Positions 22,849-34,300 of a DNA stretch of 64,000 bases are shown piece after piece (the stretch's first letter is position 1; the number at the start of each line of letters is the position of its first letter). A model generated the notes under the pieces. The model had not been told where the DNA came from and searched no databases. It saw only the letters and a program-made list of their open reading frames with translations. Both the position numbers and the translations under genes were made by a program. This DNA comes from Eutreptiella sp. 'Long Island Sound 2002' (Eukaryota; Euglenozoa; Euglenophyceae; Eutreptiales; Eutreptiaceae), in contig OZ038394.1 in the NCBI GenBank assembly GCA_964036045.1, forward strand, positions 1,614,805 through 1,678,804, written 5' to 3'.

Positions 22849-23069
22849 GAGGGGTCACATGTGAGCAGCAGCGATGTGTGTGCTATATGCTATCAACTGA
22901 AGAATGGCTATGCTATGGGACTGGAATGTGGAAAGCAGGATGTCTCTGTGCTGGGTTCCGAAAACAAATTATCAGGCTTGGGCGTGGCACGCTTTGTCGG
23001 TCAGCTCTTGCAACCAATGCTGACTTGCAATGCTGTTTTGTTGCACTGTCGACAGATTCTTACTGCCAG
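22849..23069 (+). CDS. Candidate exon with RING-like start (low confidence)
   Basis: Bounded by ttgcag|GAGG and GCCAG|gtgtcg. The frame opens with SSSDVCAICYQLKNG and MGLECGK. The CxIC and CG positions resemble the first half of a RING finger, but the expected second half is not in frame. A shifted frame is also Cys-rich (GCLCAGF, LCRS, QCC), so this may be a decayed or mis-framed RING. Confidence 0.25.
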
Positions 23070-23393
23070 GTGTCGCCTGGAGGGTTACTCTCTGGGTATG
23101 TGTGGCTGCGGCGTGAAGGGGGGGAGAGGACTGCTGCATATTTCAAGGGTGTTCAACGGCTCGAGTCGTCACAAAATCCCTCACTAGGGCGGGGAATGTA
23201 TGAGTCAAGGAGGGGAGTTGCAAATTGGACTTTTTGGGGAGTCACTACTGTTGGCTGTATAATCTGGATGTCTGTTGTTCAAAAAACTTGAAATCCCTTC
23301 AATATCACCGCATCCAGCAGAGATACTGGCCTGAAACCTCATGAAACACCACGTGGACTGAAAAGTGAAGGTAGAGGGCAATTGAAATTTCAG

Positions 23394-23656
23394 TGTGTAA
23401 AATTGGGCTCAATGTTGATGGTCTTCGATCACAACAAAAACGGGGCAAACAGAGAACAATCAAACAGAATGGCACGCAAATCAGTTGGTGCAACTTTTGA
23501 CAGCTTGCTGTGCCGCCTTGTGCTCAAAGATGGGGTCAATATTGACCGTACACACTGGAAAAAAGCGGATGCAGATGCTCAAAACAAAATTATTGGACAA
23601 CTTATGTGGGATTCTTTCCAAGGCACAGCCCAAATCAGAAAAGAAAAAACCCTCAG
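23394..23656 (+). CDS. Candidate exon of unknown function
   Basis: Bounded by tttcag|TGTG and a good donor, CTCAG|gtgagc. The encoded stretch is hydrophilic and coding-like: MARKSVGATFDSLLCRLVLK, DGVNIDRTHWKKADADAQNK, then IIGQLMWDSFQG and a Lys-rich end. An FDHNKNG segment near the start is weakly EF-hand-like. No family recognised. The phase does not match the preceding candidate exon. Confidence 0.35.
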
Positions 23657-24880
23657 GTGAGCAAACGAGCGGGGGGAGCACAAACATTTACAAGGTGAGG
23701 ACCACGCGACGAACATCAATCCTAGGCTGGAAAGCGACCACACCTATGTGGCACAACAACACGGATTTATGGCCGTTTGTGTGACATAAACCCACTGACC
23801 AGGCGCAACACATCAGGTTCCGGAGACATGGTGTTCGCCACGTCTTTCTCTGCCGCCTATCTCGATCCTGGTTGCAAAGTTGTTTCCGAGCTGCTGCTCT
23901 TCACGGCCATTGCTGCAACGTCATCACCAGTGCGTCCTCTTGCGCACCTGACACCCACATTGCCACACAATGCACATTTTCGCACATTTTTCTAGTGCCC
24001 ACAATATACATTGCATGCATGTGCAGCTGTACATGACGCTGGGCAGCAAACTGCAGAAGCAGTCTCATAGCTGACGGCGACTACAAGTAGATGCACTGTC
24101 ATAATGGATTTTAATGGGTAGTACGCTGAACAGCCTCGCCCGTGAATGTACATTGTGAACAGCAAACCAACAATCAGGCAGAATCAGGTACAGCTATGTT
24201 ACATGTCAACTGTACTATTGGGTCACACTTGACGTCCGATGGCCCATCGGGACATGTGGTGCGCTGTCCAAACGTAAAATGGCCGGGCTTGTCCCACGTG
24301 GGGACACAAGCTGGATTGGTCGGCAAATATGGGGTCCTCGAAGCCCATGGCACGGGGACACCACTTCTCCCCACACCATGCACCCTGCGGAGAGCACACC
24401 GAGACCCATCACCTCCAGACATGATATTCACTACACCGCATTGAGAGAACTCAATCAAATTTACACCTTTTCCACTTGGAGTGCCGGAGCACATTCATTC
24501 ACCGGTGTTCATGACGCAATGTGAAGGAAGCAAAAGATGACGGGAAATTACACAACATAAGAAAGATAGATTAAAGAGAACATATGCAACGACGAGAAAA
24601 TGAACCGAGCAGAATTTCAGGCTGGACATCAGAGTTAATGGATATTATAATTCCACAAAAGGTCGGCTCTCCTCCGGGCCCTTGCCAGAAATTGTTCCAT
24701 GAGCGATGTGTTGGATACGAAAAAATACAACCTGCTAGCACTAAGCGGATCGCGGCACTTTCCGGCACTTCCCGTCCTTGCTGTTCACTTCCAATCCTAC
24801 AACCAATAAATGAATGGACGTCATGCAATTTATTCCCAAGACGGGCTAACCGTCCCGCAAGAGGGCATATCCCAGCTAAC

Positions 24881-25078
24881 AGGAGCCACATGCGCGAGCA
24901 CATCATCGAAAGTCACGTCGTCGATCCCCGAGGGGCTGCTCGATGCGGTGCCTTCAAAAGGTCCATCGGCAGTGTCAGTACTATGGCGTTTGCCACAACA
25001 ATTGAGCTCTTCGCAACTTGCACACTGCGCTGCCAACGTTTCCTCGTACGCTTCAAGGACAAACAAAAAGGTCAAGCG
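24881..25078 (-). CDS. Putative internal exon, unknown protein
   Basis: Acceptor ccttgcag|CGCTTG and donor GCTCCT|gttagc bracket 66 in-frame codons. The product begins hydrophobic (RLTFLFVLEAYEETLAAQ), has a Cys cluster (CASCEELNCCGK), then an acidic Ser/Thr/Asp stretch (GIDDVTFDDVLAH). It may belong with the 25.2-25.5 kb exon below or to the end of the phosphatase locus. No family recognised. Confidence 0.4.
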
Positions 25079-25174
25079 CTGCAAGGAGAAAAACGTGCGC
25101 ATAGGCCAAACCATCCCCACATGACGTCATCCTCTGTACATCACCACAACACCGTGCATGCGCCGTTCAAAAAG

Positions 25175-25519
25175 TCAAGCCAATTGGCAATCACGCGCGT
25201 CCGAACAAGAGCCCCGAAATGCCTCTGTCTCTTCATCTCTCAATTTACGGTGGATTTGCGTGATCAAGGATGAGGCAATGAACGAATCAATGAATGAACG
25301 AACGAGTGACCAACCAACCACATAATGGACTAATTGATTGACGAAATTGAGACGCTTAGAAGCTGAGAGAAGGCACACAATTCGACGCAAAAGCGCTAGC
25401 ATCTCGGAATCGCCATTGACGAGCCATGAAAGGGAGAACGCGTACACAAAGTAATAGGCACCAAAGGCTAAATGTCCGTACACGGAGCCCTTGTGCTCGG
25501 GTGCATCGCCGGGGAACAT
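25175..25519 (-). CDS. Putative exon of a membrane protein
   Basis: The frame contains ATG and reads MFPGDAPEHKGSVYGHLAF, then GAYYFVYAFSLSWLVNG, a plausible membrane segment, then LRRIVCLLSASKRLNF and a charged C-terminal part ending in a stop. Coding character is best in the first 60 residues. The remainder may be intron read-through. No family recognised. Confidence 0.35.
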   Translation of the reverse strand: MFPGDAPEHKGSVYGHLAFGAYYFVYAFSLSWLVNGDSEMLALLRRIVCLLSASKRLNFVNQLVHYVVGWSLVRSFIDSFIASSLITQIHRKLRDEETEAFRGSCSDARDCQLA

Positions 25520-25909
25520 GGATTCGAGTGCATTGGTGGAGCGAGTGTACCGGGAAGAAAGTCCTCGGGTTTGAATCGCTCACATTCACCTTCGATTGTC
25601 CAATCATGGTGCATTATAACTAAAATTGTGTTTTTGTCAAATCCCATACATCACTTCCTACATCGTGCATTCCCAGGTGGTGCTGCAAAATTCAAAAAAA
25701 CCACGAGAGACGAAATAGCGAATGCCCAAGCTCGGGGCGATTGTGAAACTACCATTGCATATCTCTAGAGATATGCCACCATTTGAATGCAATTAGTGCA
25801 CACATATTTCGGTATCATGGGGATTTGATGGGCTACGAAGTTGTTCACTGTTAATGACTCGCGGGTAGATGAATCTCTGACGATGTTCTAAGGCCACATG
25901 CAAACACAC

Positions 25910-26864
25910 CGGGCTTACGATGGGTCGTTTCGACTTAATGTACTCGAGCGCGTTGGGGTACGAGTAGTTGTGGTTTTTCATAAGGAAGGCAATCACGATA
26001 GTGGGGGCTCGACTACAAATCGGCAAGAGGGGGTGGAAAGAGCGATAGAACACTGGGGGCGCGATGCCGTTTGACTAAGACTCTATCGCTTGACAACTAT
26101 TCCTTTCGGTACCGTTTGTTGTCAGATGTATTGGGGCACACAAGAAGCATGACATGGGTTTTCTCAAGTCATGGGCCAATCTCTAGTATTAAAAAAAACT
26201 TGACAAACTGACAAAACTTGTTCGCAACGTGGAGACGCATATCTGCTTCTCCCCCGAACAAACAACACCAAAGATGCATAGTATTGCCACCTGACACCCA
26301 TGTTGCAATGAATTAGAACACGTCCACCACTGGCACTTGCCTTCTCGATGAAATTGAAACACGTATCAAAGTGTTTGCCAATGTCCTCGTCAGGGGAATC
26401 CGTCATGGCAACAATTTTGTGTGCACAAATGGCCTCGTTCTCCATCGTTTCCGCGTCTATTGTTAGACTTAAAACATATGTGATGCGTTGTGCTGCCAAT
26501 GCTTCCTTGTCGAAAGCATCCGCCAAATCACCCAAGAAGAGAAAGTTTGGTAACACTTCGCAAATTTCCATCTGTAAGATGAAAGCAACGGTGCAGGCTT
26601 TCATAACAACGGTAACAAGGGCATAAATGTTAACAATAGTGGAACGGACGGACAAACATCCCGTTTGGCCACCATTGCCAATGATACTCGTCGGAAACTA
26701 TTGAGTATGAATGCCCACAACAACAACGTGATAGCAAACCTAGCACACACCTTACGGACAAACTCGGTATCCGGTTCAGAAAAATCTTTGGTGGGAACTG
26801 CGAGGCAACTTAGTCCCTTTGGTTTGGAAAGGCGCATTTTGTTCATAGCCTTGGGAGGTGTCAT
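25910..26864 (-). CDS. Dual-specificity protein phosphatase (3 exons placed)
   Basis: Exons 26,864-26,751, 26,571-26,291 and 26,012-25,910 join in frame through introns of 179 and 278 bp. The product begins MTPPKAMNKM, then ICEVLPNFLFLGDLADAF, the DUSP-type entry strand, then ITYVLSLTIDAE and FIEKASASGGRVLIHCNMG. The signature is completed across intron 2 as H-C-N-M-G-V-S-R (HCx5R: catalytic Cys and Arg present). Exon 3 gives APTIVIAFLMKNHNYSYPNA and LEYIKSKRPIVSP, the family's helix after the P-loop. It would hydrolyse phospho-Tyr and phospho-Ser/Thr, classically on MAPK-type kinases. The usual general-acid Asp fits the TDSPDED segment. The C-terminus after SP is unresolved: a short exon near 25,680 ending at a TAG, or read-through. 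It is divergent from the Ca2+-ATPase gene with 1.3 kb between start codons. Confidence 0.85.
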
Positions 26865-28190
26865 ATTCGCACTAAGATGGGGGAAACAACCAAACAGAGA
26901 ATCCAAATGCCAAATGAATTTAAAGGATTGTTAGGATTTAACTTAAAGGATTGTTAGGAGGAAAGGAAGAGGAGCGGGGACGAGCCTTGTGCCGAGTACC
27001 TCTCAAGTTTGGAGTGTACCTAGCCCTTTTTAAAACTTTACACATGCGATAGCGGGATCATGGACAAGGGATGCATTGCGGATTTGCCCGCCACCGTGGT
27101 GGCATCACTTTGGGATGGCCCACCGTGACCGCGCACTCGTGACGTAGGCCACGACGGCCTTCAACATCGCATCGGATTAGGTTGAATGAAGGTGAACGAA
27201 TACGAATAACAATCGCAGGGGAAAATGGAAAAAGACCCAAAGCTTCGTACAGGAGGCTGGGTTTGCAATTCTGCACCATGAGGTTGTGAATCTCACAGGG
27301 CGCGCAACATTTTGTCGTCGTGACGTGCAAATTTGGGCACTTGGGCACAAAGTGATGAAGAGGCTTTCGAAGCAAATTTCAGCCGGAATCTTTGGCTTTG
27401 TCGCGGCGACCGGGTGCTCGCGACGCAGTCCCTCATTACTGTACTGAAGTATCAAATCAATCATGTGGCATTCCTCATCCAAGAAGCACTTTCATGGGAA
27501 TTTGTAAAGGAATTTGGGATTTGGGATAATCATATCTTTGGATTTGGATCATAACATGGGATCTTGCAAGGATGTGGGAGAATCACATCATGTGGATTCG
27601 GATTTTGTTTCCCGCATTTGATTTGTGCATATTTGCCATTGCAAGGAGGACGGCACCCGGAGTTATTTGGTCATCCCGCCCAATGCCCCGCCCTTCCTGC
27701 CAGGTGTATGTTTTCTCTCTAGGTTTCCTTTAGTAATTCCTACCGACATAGCACCCGGACACTTTTGGGAAGGCAACCAGCACCCGAAGTGTAACCCTGA
27801 CCCCAGCTACCGCCTTTGCCGAAAAATGTACCACGCCAAGCGGAAATAAACTCCAAATTTCTGTTTCAACTATGGTGGGAGATAGCAAATAGCATAGATG
27901 CCAAAAAAGGTCAATCCCGTGAGCTCAGTCTTCGAAGAAATACGGATGCAAAAAATGAGACAGAGAAAACTACACATAGTGGCCCTGATTCGTGAATCTC
28001 GTATGGATTTTCCTGAGCCACGAAGTGTGTCCGGCAGATTTCTTTTTAGGAGTGCTGAATTACAAGTTTGTGAATGCCAACTCACGGACTTGTCACTTGA
28101 TTGCACTTGCAACCACCGGAACCATATCACACCCAATCGTACTTTGTAGTTGCGCCCCAACTTCGATAGTGGTGGTTGGACAAGGACTAA
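26865..28190. promoter_or_regulatory. Divergent intergenic region between phosphatase and Ca2+-ATPase
   Basis: The two ATGs face away from each other here, so both promoters are expected within it. I see no TATA box or named element. On minus, 27,482-27,060 contains coding-like stretches in two frames (EECHMIDLILQYSNEGLRRE; EIHNLMVQNCKPSLLYEALG). They could be upstream exons of the phosphatase or a small separate gene. On plus, 27,625-27,849 is a short ORF with GHFWEGNQHPKCNPDPSYRL. Confidence 0.4.
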
Positions 28191-28331
28191 ATGGACACCA
28201 AAGATTCTTATACTAATATGGAGCGGGCCGCAACTTCACCAGGGGCTTCGGGATCCTCTGTCTCCATCAACGTTGGTGTGCCGTCCGGGACCGTGAACCT
28301 AGACGTGTTGTACAACATGATTGAGCGCAAG
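28191..28331 (+). CDS. Ca2+-ATPase exon 1 (N-terminus)
   Basis: 47 codons starting [18 protein letters not shown] and ending [14 protein letters not shown] is the codon just before the ATG. Donor AAG|gtctac; intron 1 is 295 bp. Ser/Gly-rich cytosolic start, then a helix like the one that precedes the GG motif of P-IIB pumps. Confidence 0.8.
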
Positions 28332-31300
28332 GTCTACGCTACCTCCTATGGCTTACGAAGTGCTCCCTCACCATGCACACGTCGTGTACCACGGTCGAAT
28401 GGCGCGCCTTGCACCTTGCACCTTGCGTTCGTGTTGTAAAGTTTACAATTGTCTCCCATAGACGTATGCACACTACTCGTGGCATCATAGATTGCAACTT
28501 TCACACGTTGCACACACTAAGCATTCTACCCGTTGCGCACCTCACACACGGCACAACTGGCCCCCGGCACATTCTACAATGCACACTATGCTGTATGTTC
28601 CGAAAGTGCTATCATGCTTCGCGCAGGACCTCGCTGTATTCAACGATTTGGGTGGGACGGAGGGCATTGCCACGTCTCTAACTTCCAACTTGTCCAAGGT
28701 GTGTTTGCGGATTGTTCAATGTGAGCAAAACACTTGAGTGCGTCGGTTAAAATTCGAAGGTAAACAAGCAAGCATCCCCAACACTGAATGCAAAATCCAT
28801 CATACTAATATGCCCCCCGTTGTTCAAATTTAATGACCCTTGGACGCCCCGCCTTCAATGTGCCCCAAAGTTTGTTTCGGGTGCGTGTTGTGGGCTAGCC
28901 TTGTAAGTGTTCAACCCCCTAGCCAAGAGGAAGAAAGTATGCTCGTTTTCGTCTTTGGTGATTACATTCGGTGTGCCCACGAATACTCATAGCTACCATG
29001 TGTGTTGGCGATTGTAACCCACTTCTATTGCTTTGGGTCTGGTCCCACACCCCACAAGAACCGCTTCCCTGTGGGTCGTACGTAAGCACAACTGTGCCTC
29101 AGAACGGGACTCCCATGTGATTCTCCTTTCCGTGATTTGTTACTTTGGTTCATGAAGCATATGCATGAGGTGGGAATGACGAGGTTGTCCCAAGCTTGCC
29201 CACGAAATTTTTGTACCGTTTCTTCTATTTTTGCTTTCCCTAAAGCCTTGAGAGTCCTCGTCGTACGTACCCTACCCTCGGGACATTGCTCGTTGACTAG
29301 CAGTCTTGGCGCCACATTTGCTTTCCTATTCTTGTCACCAGGGGCTGCAAACCGAACAGGTGCACTCACACACCCAAATGTACGGCGTGAATCAATTGCC
29401 GGAGCAGGAGACCGTAACATTCTTGGGCCTAGTGAAGGAGGTGTGTCGGGGTTCGAGTAATGTTGGCTTCTTTGTGGTCGTGCTCCCGCCAGCGTACACA
29501 AATGGGACTCTTGTACTTTCTTCGACAAAGGCACCGGCTCGAGTCTCGCTGATCCTACACCGGGGGTGACGTACCGTGACATAACGTGACGTGAAAGTCG
29601 AGGGGCCCAACCGATGCAAGCTGAGGAGTGCTTGTGTGATGGTCTTCAGGGTTTTCTGGTATTGAGAACCTCCAATTTAGAGTTGCACATGGTGCTTGAT
29701 TTTGCCTTGAGAGCGCCGAAACAGCGAAAGGCGATGGGCGAGAAGACCCCGGCGTGTGTGTACATTCCAACGACAGAATTGGGTTGATTATTCAAGAATA
29801 AGTTGAAGTTGGGGCATGATTGATGTGTGGTACATTTTGTCATCCCTTGCCGTGTGCACCACTGCACCTTCACCCTATTGATGCATCTTGGGGTCGCTGT
29901 TTTATTGCACCGTCTCTCCTACACCTTGTGATTAGATGTGCGTTTGGGCTGAAGACTTATCGCTACATGTGTCAATTTTTGCAATAACTTGTTGCCTAGT
30001 GCCGTGCTTGTGTAGCCCACATCCCAACCCGCCCATATTCTTACATATTTGCACAAGATATACATATGGTGATTTGTAATGCCACCCGCCAAACAAAAAA
30101 TGCAACTATATTCCGCGATTTTGGTAGGCCTTGTATTTCTGATCTAAATTTGTTTCACCAAAACAACATCAAAGCCAACGAATACCTTTTAGCCACCCAA
30201 AGAGCAAACTAGAGGGGTGCAATTTCCTTGAAGAGCAAGTAACTGGCACACGCTCAATGCCACCGTGCTTGCACTTCTGTTCATGGACCTAAGGACCTTT
30301 GACACGGAACGATGGGGGCGGGGGGTATTTTGCCCCAAAACCGTTCCGTGTCAACCCTTCTAGGGGGGGGGGGTCTATTCCCATGGATTGTTCCATATTG
30401 TTCCGGAGCAACATGAGGGACATGTGAGAAGACCCTAGTGGGGACCCCTCCTCACCGCCCTTGGGTGTTTGCGTTTCTATTCCGTGACAGCCAATGAACC
30501 CGTTAGAAATGTGGTCTGCAATCAAAGGCACGGTGTTCCATCAAAGGGAAAAAATTCAAAAGTGGATCCGGTGATGTGGTGTACCAAACAATGTTCGTGA
30601 CCAAAAATTGTTCAAAGTGCACCCAGTGGTGTTGTGTGATTTGGTATGAAAGCCAAATTTGGTTTTGCAAAAAAAAAAAAAGTGAAAATTGTACCCAATA
30701 TGCTGCATGCCACTCAACCAAACAATCAACCAATGGACCATGTAGACTTGTTACCAAAAAATTGTTCCACAACGCACCCGCTAACGTGCGAGGAAAGGAA
30801 ACCAACAACCAATGGTTCAAAGTGCACCCGGAGATGTGGTGTGCCATGCATGCAAGGAGCTATGAAACTTCTAGAAAAGTTTTGTTGGTCATCACAGGCA
30901 GTATTTCACTATGAACCGTTCCGGTCTGGCCCCAGCCCCGTCCTCCGGGACCAGCTTGGTGGGGGGGGATTATTTTGGCCCGGAACTGTTCCGTGGTAAC
31001 CGGTCATGGGGTTGGGGCAGGGGGGGGGGGGGGTAGGATCCAGGATTTCATGCGGAAAGGAACGGAACGCATTCCTAACCTCCTGAAAAATAGGCGCCAA
31101 CAACACTAGCCGGATCCCACACCACGCAAGAACCCCGAGAGACTCCAAGGCACGGTCCACCAACCAAGCTTGCTCAGCCACATGTAGAAGGTGGGTGTGC
31201 AAAAGAGCAACCTTGGTATCTCACGTGAGTCGCCATTCTTCTTCTAGTGAATTCACCGGGAAGGAAGCGGACGTGTGGGCGAAGCATGGGGAGCCTGGGG

Positions 31301-34300
31301 TCGACACCGAGGAGCAATAGGGCACACAGACTGGAAAGCGCTTGACGGAGTATTTTTTGGCCTGAACTTGTCAAAAGGCGGCACTTGAGTCCCACAAAAC
31401 TGCAGAATTTTCTTTTGGAGCGGGCTGTGTGCTTCATGGGATTGCAAAGTGACGTTTTCAAGGACAATGAGTCCAAGTCGAAGTCCATTGTTCGGAACAC
31501 ACTTTTTCATCTTTGAGGGATTGAGCACCACGATGCAGCAGCGTGGCAGCATGGCAGAGCAGCATTGTTTGTCAACACCCTTTTCGAGTTTTTTTGCCAG
31601 GGGCCATGCCCTTCCCATATTGTGTGGCATTATACTCGCCACGAAGGCTGGTGATTGAGCAAAGAGACTGGGTAGGTGTTTTGTAGTGTCTTTTTCCCCA
31701 CTGCTTGGCTTTGAAGCGGAAGGGCATTGCGGAATTTGCCGGACTGAGAAGCCAATCGGAAATTTCCTCATCCAGATCATCATGTACAGGCGTAGAGAGC
31801 TGTGCATCAAATGGATGAGAGGGTGGTGGGAAGGAAATTGCAGGCATGGTGTAACGCGGTGCGTCCACAGTGCGTATATCCATAAAAGACACAACGTTTT
31901 AGTCTGTGTGACGTTATGCTCATTCTTTTGTCCATTTGCTTGCGTTTTTCATTAATGCAAAGTGTATGATGCCAAATAGGATGGTGGTACCACATCCGGT
32001 CAAGGTACAAGAGGGGAACCAGCAGAACAACTGTTGAGGGTTGTCCAAACAAGAAACTGCACCAGATACCTTGCATGTTTGCTGCATCCTTTCAGCACTC
32101 AAAATGGATCACCGCTTCTATCTCCCAGGCCCTTGCAGATTTGATGATGCGGTTGTTGATCATTGCAGCCATCATCTCCATCATTTTTGGAATGTTTCTC
32201 CCCGTATGCCATGCCGTTGTCAAATGCCCCGCCCAACACCACGCACCAAGGTAACACGAGGCGTCCATCATGTTGCCTGACAGTAGTAATATCTAAGATC
32301 AGATGATGCACTCCAAGAAAGCACAAAGATGCATGGAGAGAACGCGACTCGAAAGTGTCCAAGTGAGTCTTTCGGATATTTACCTCCTTGGCAAAATGCA
32401 GACTGCTTCGGAACCCGAGACTTTGCACTATCCATCTACATTTGTCTGTGGTAGGTTCAGGTACAAGGAACGCACGATGTACAGCACGAGGCTGATCGTC
32501 TCACAATGGGTCCAAGCGGATTCAATGCAGAACTGATGGCCTTTCGTTGGCGGTTGGTGGCGGTTGGGGGCAGTTGGTGGTCGGTGGCGGTTGGCGGTTG
32601 GCGGTCCCTGGGGGCTGTCTTTAACAAAAAAAATGCAGGACAGCCCTGACCAAATCGCAGGAATGCGAGCGAGTCATTGGCCACAGGGTCTGTTCCAAAC
32701 AGTATGACGTAAAAGAATGATCGGACGCAAATCAATGATGGCGCATCACTCAGGGGGCGGAGCATCGGCTGGACCCGTTGCTGTCCACGTCACCAGCGGG
32801 ACATTGGTCAGAGCCAACCATTTCGTTGCCAGGCTGTCTCGTAGGCTGATGGTTCTGGCCCACGTTTTTCATTTGCCTAGTTTTGAGCAACCAGGGAAAA
32901 GGGGCAGTTGGTGAGATTGTTGGAATTAAATCCAAGATGCAATTGGCTTATGCAGTGCTGCTCGGCTATGCCAGATGGGCATCGTACACAAGGTCTGGCA
33001 GCTGCTACTACAGAGCCGACCCAGAGGCCTCCTCCCGTCAGGCATTTTGCTGAACAGCCCCAGCGCTTCATGTTGAGCCCCCTGTAGACAGGTTGGGTTA
33101 GATGGCGGCAAGGTCCAGGACCCCGTCCGCTCTGACAAGTGCCCAGTTCTGCACCCAGCCACAAATCGCCACCGCCCATTCAAAGGCCGCCCCACCCTCT
33201 GGAAGGACCAGGCAAGAGGCCACGGGAGGCAGGGGGGCACACAGCGGCCTCTTGGACCAATGACAACGTCAATCGACACACTGCCTGCCTGCAGGCCTTC
33301 TGTTAGTAGTCGCAGTAATAGCAGCAGTAGCTGCAGTGGCATTAGTAGCAGCAGCGGCCACCAACCGCCACCAACCGCCAACCGCCAACCGCCAACCGCC
33401 AACCGCCAACCTTTGAAGTTCTCTACAAGGTCCCATGACTATGAAGTTGAGCGTCCCTGTGAACGTTCGAATGTTGGCGTTATAAGCCTTTTTTTTTCCC
33501 CTGAAGGACAGCCCTGCATTTGGTTAATGAACTCCTTTCTCATGAGGGGTGCTCGTTCTGTGCGTCGGCTGCGTATGGGCCCACAAACCGCATCGGACGG
33601 CGGTACACCGCTGCATTTCTGCTGTGCACAGGACCCGTACACGGGAGAAGTCAACAGGAAAACAGGCTGGATTGAGGGAACTGCCATTTTGATGTCGGTG
33701 ACCATTGTCGTCATGGTATGCACCGGTCTTCATGTGGCCTCTTTGGTTCTCCCCGTATCAGACATGCCACTGGCGTCCGGCAGGAAATCTGGGTCTCGTT
33801 AGGAACCGGCCCTGTGCTGTGTGCCACCCAGTAATATTTGCCCCCCCCTCCAGAACTTAGTAGGAACCTGTTGCATCCGGTGCATGGTTCAGTAGGGCCC
33901 AGATTTGCTTGGGTGTGGCTGGTTTGGCAGACTCTAGTGGCAAGTCCGACCCGTATAGAGTCTGCAGGCGAGGCCAATGATGAGGAGTGTCGTCAGCCGC
34001 ACTGTGGACCAACTTCTGTCTGCGGTTGCTGAACCAGCACCGGCCTGGATGGTCGCAGTGGCATTCACAGGCATTGTAAATAACCTCGAAGAGCGTTGTT
34101 AGATCAAGCGCAGGCGGGGGCGCCATATACCCCCCCTTTTGGGGGTCATTCGCGTAGCATACCCCAAGGAATGGTATCAGATGTCTAACCTCTTGTGAAA
34201 TCATCATTTGGGGAGACAAATTGAACCCCCAATGATTTTTTCGATTTTGACCCCCCTAACCCCCCCCCTCCCAGCTGAGTACCTCTTCCTGGGGTGTGTG

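Noticed and set aside
24142-24524. Overlapping ORFs of 65-106 residues on both strands
   Set aside because: No splice sites, motif or composition favouring either strand.
32204-32250. Alternative donor at 32,251 for exon 4
   Set aside because: It would leave phase 2, which exon 5 cannot accept. The donor at 32,204 keeps the frame and gives the expected M1-M2 loop.
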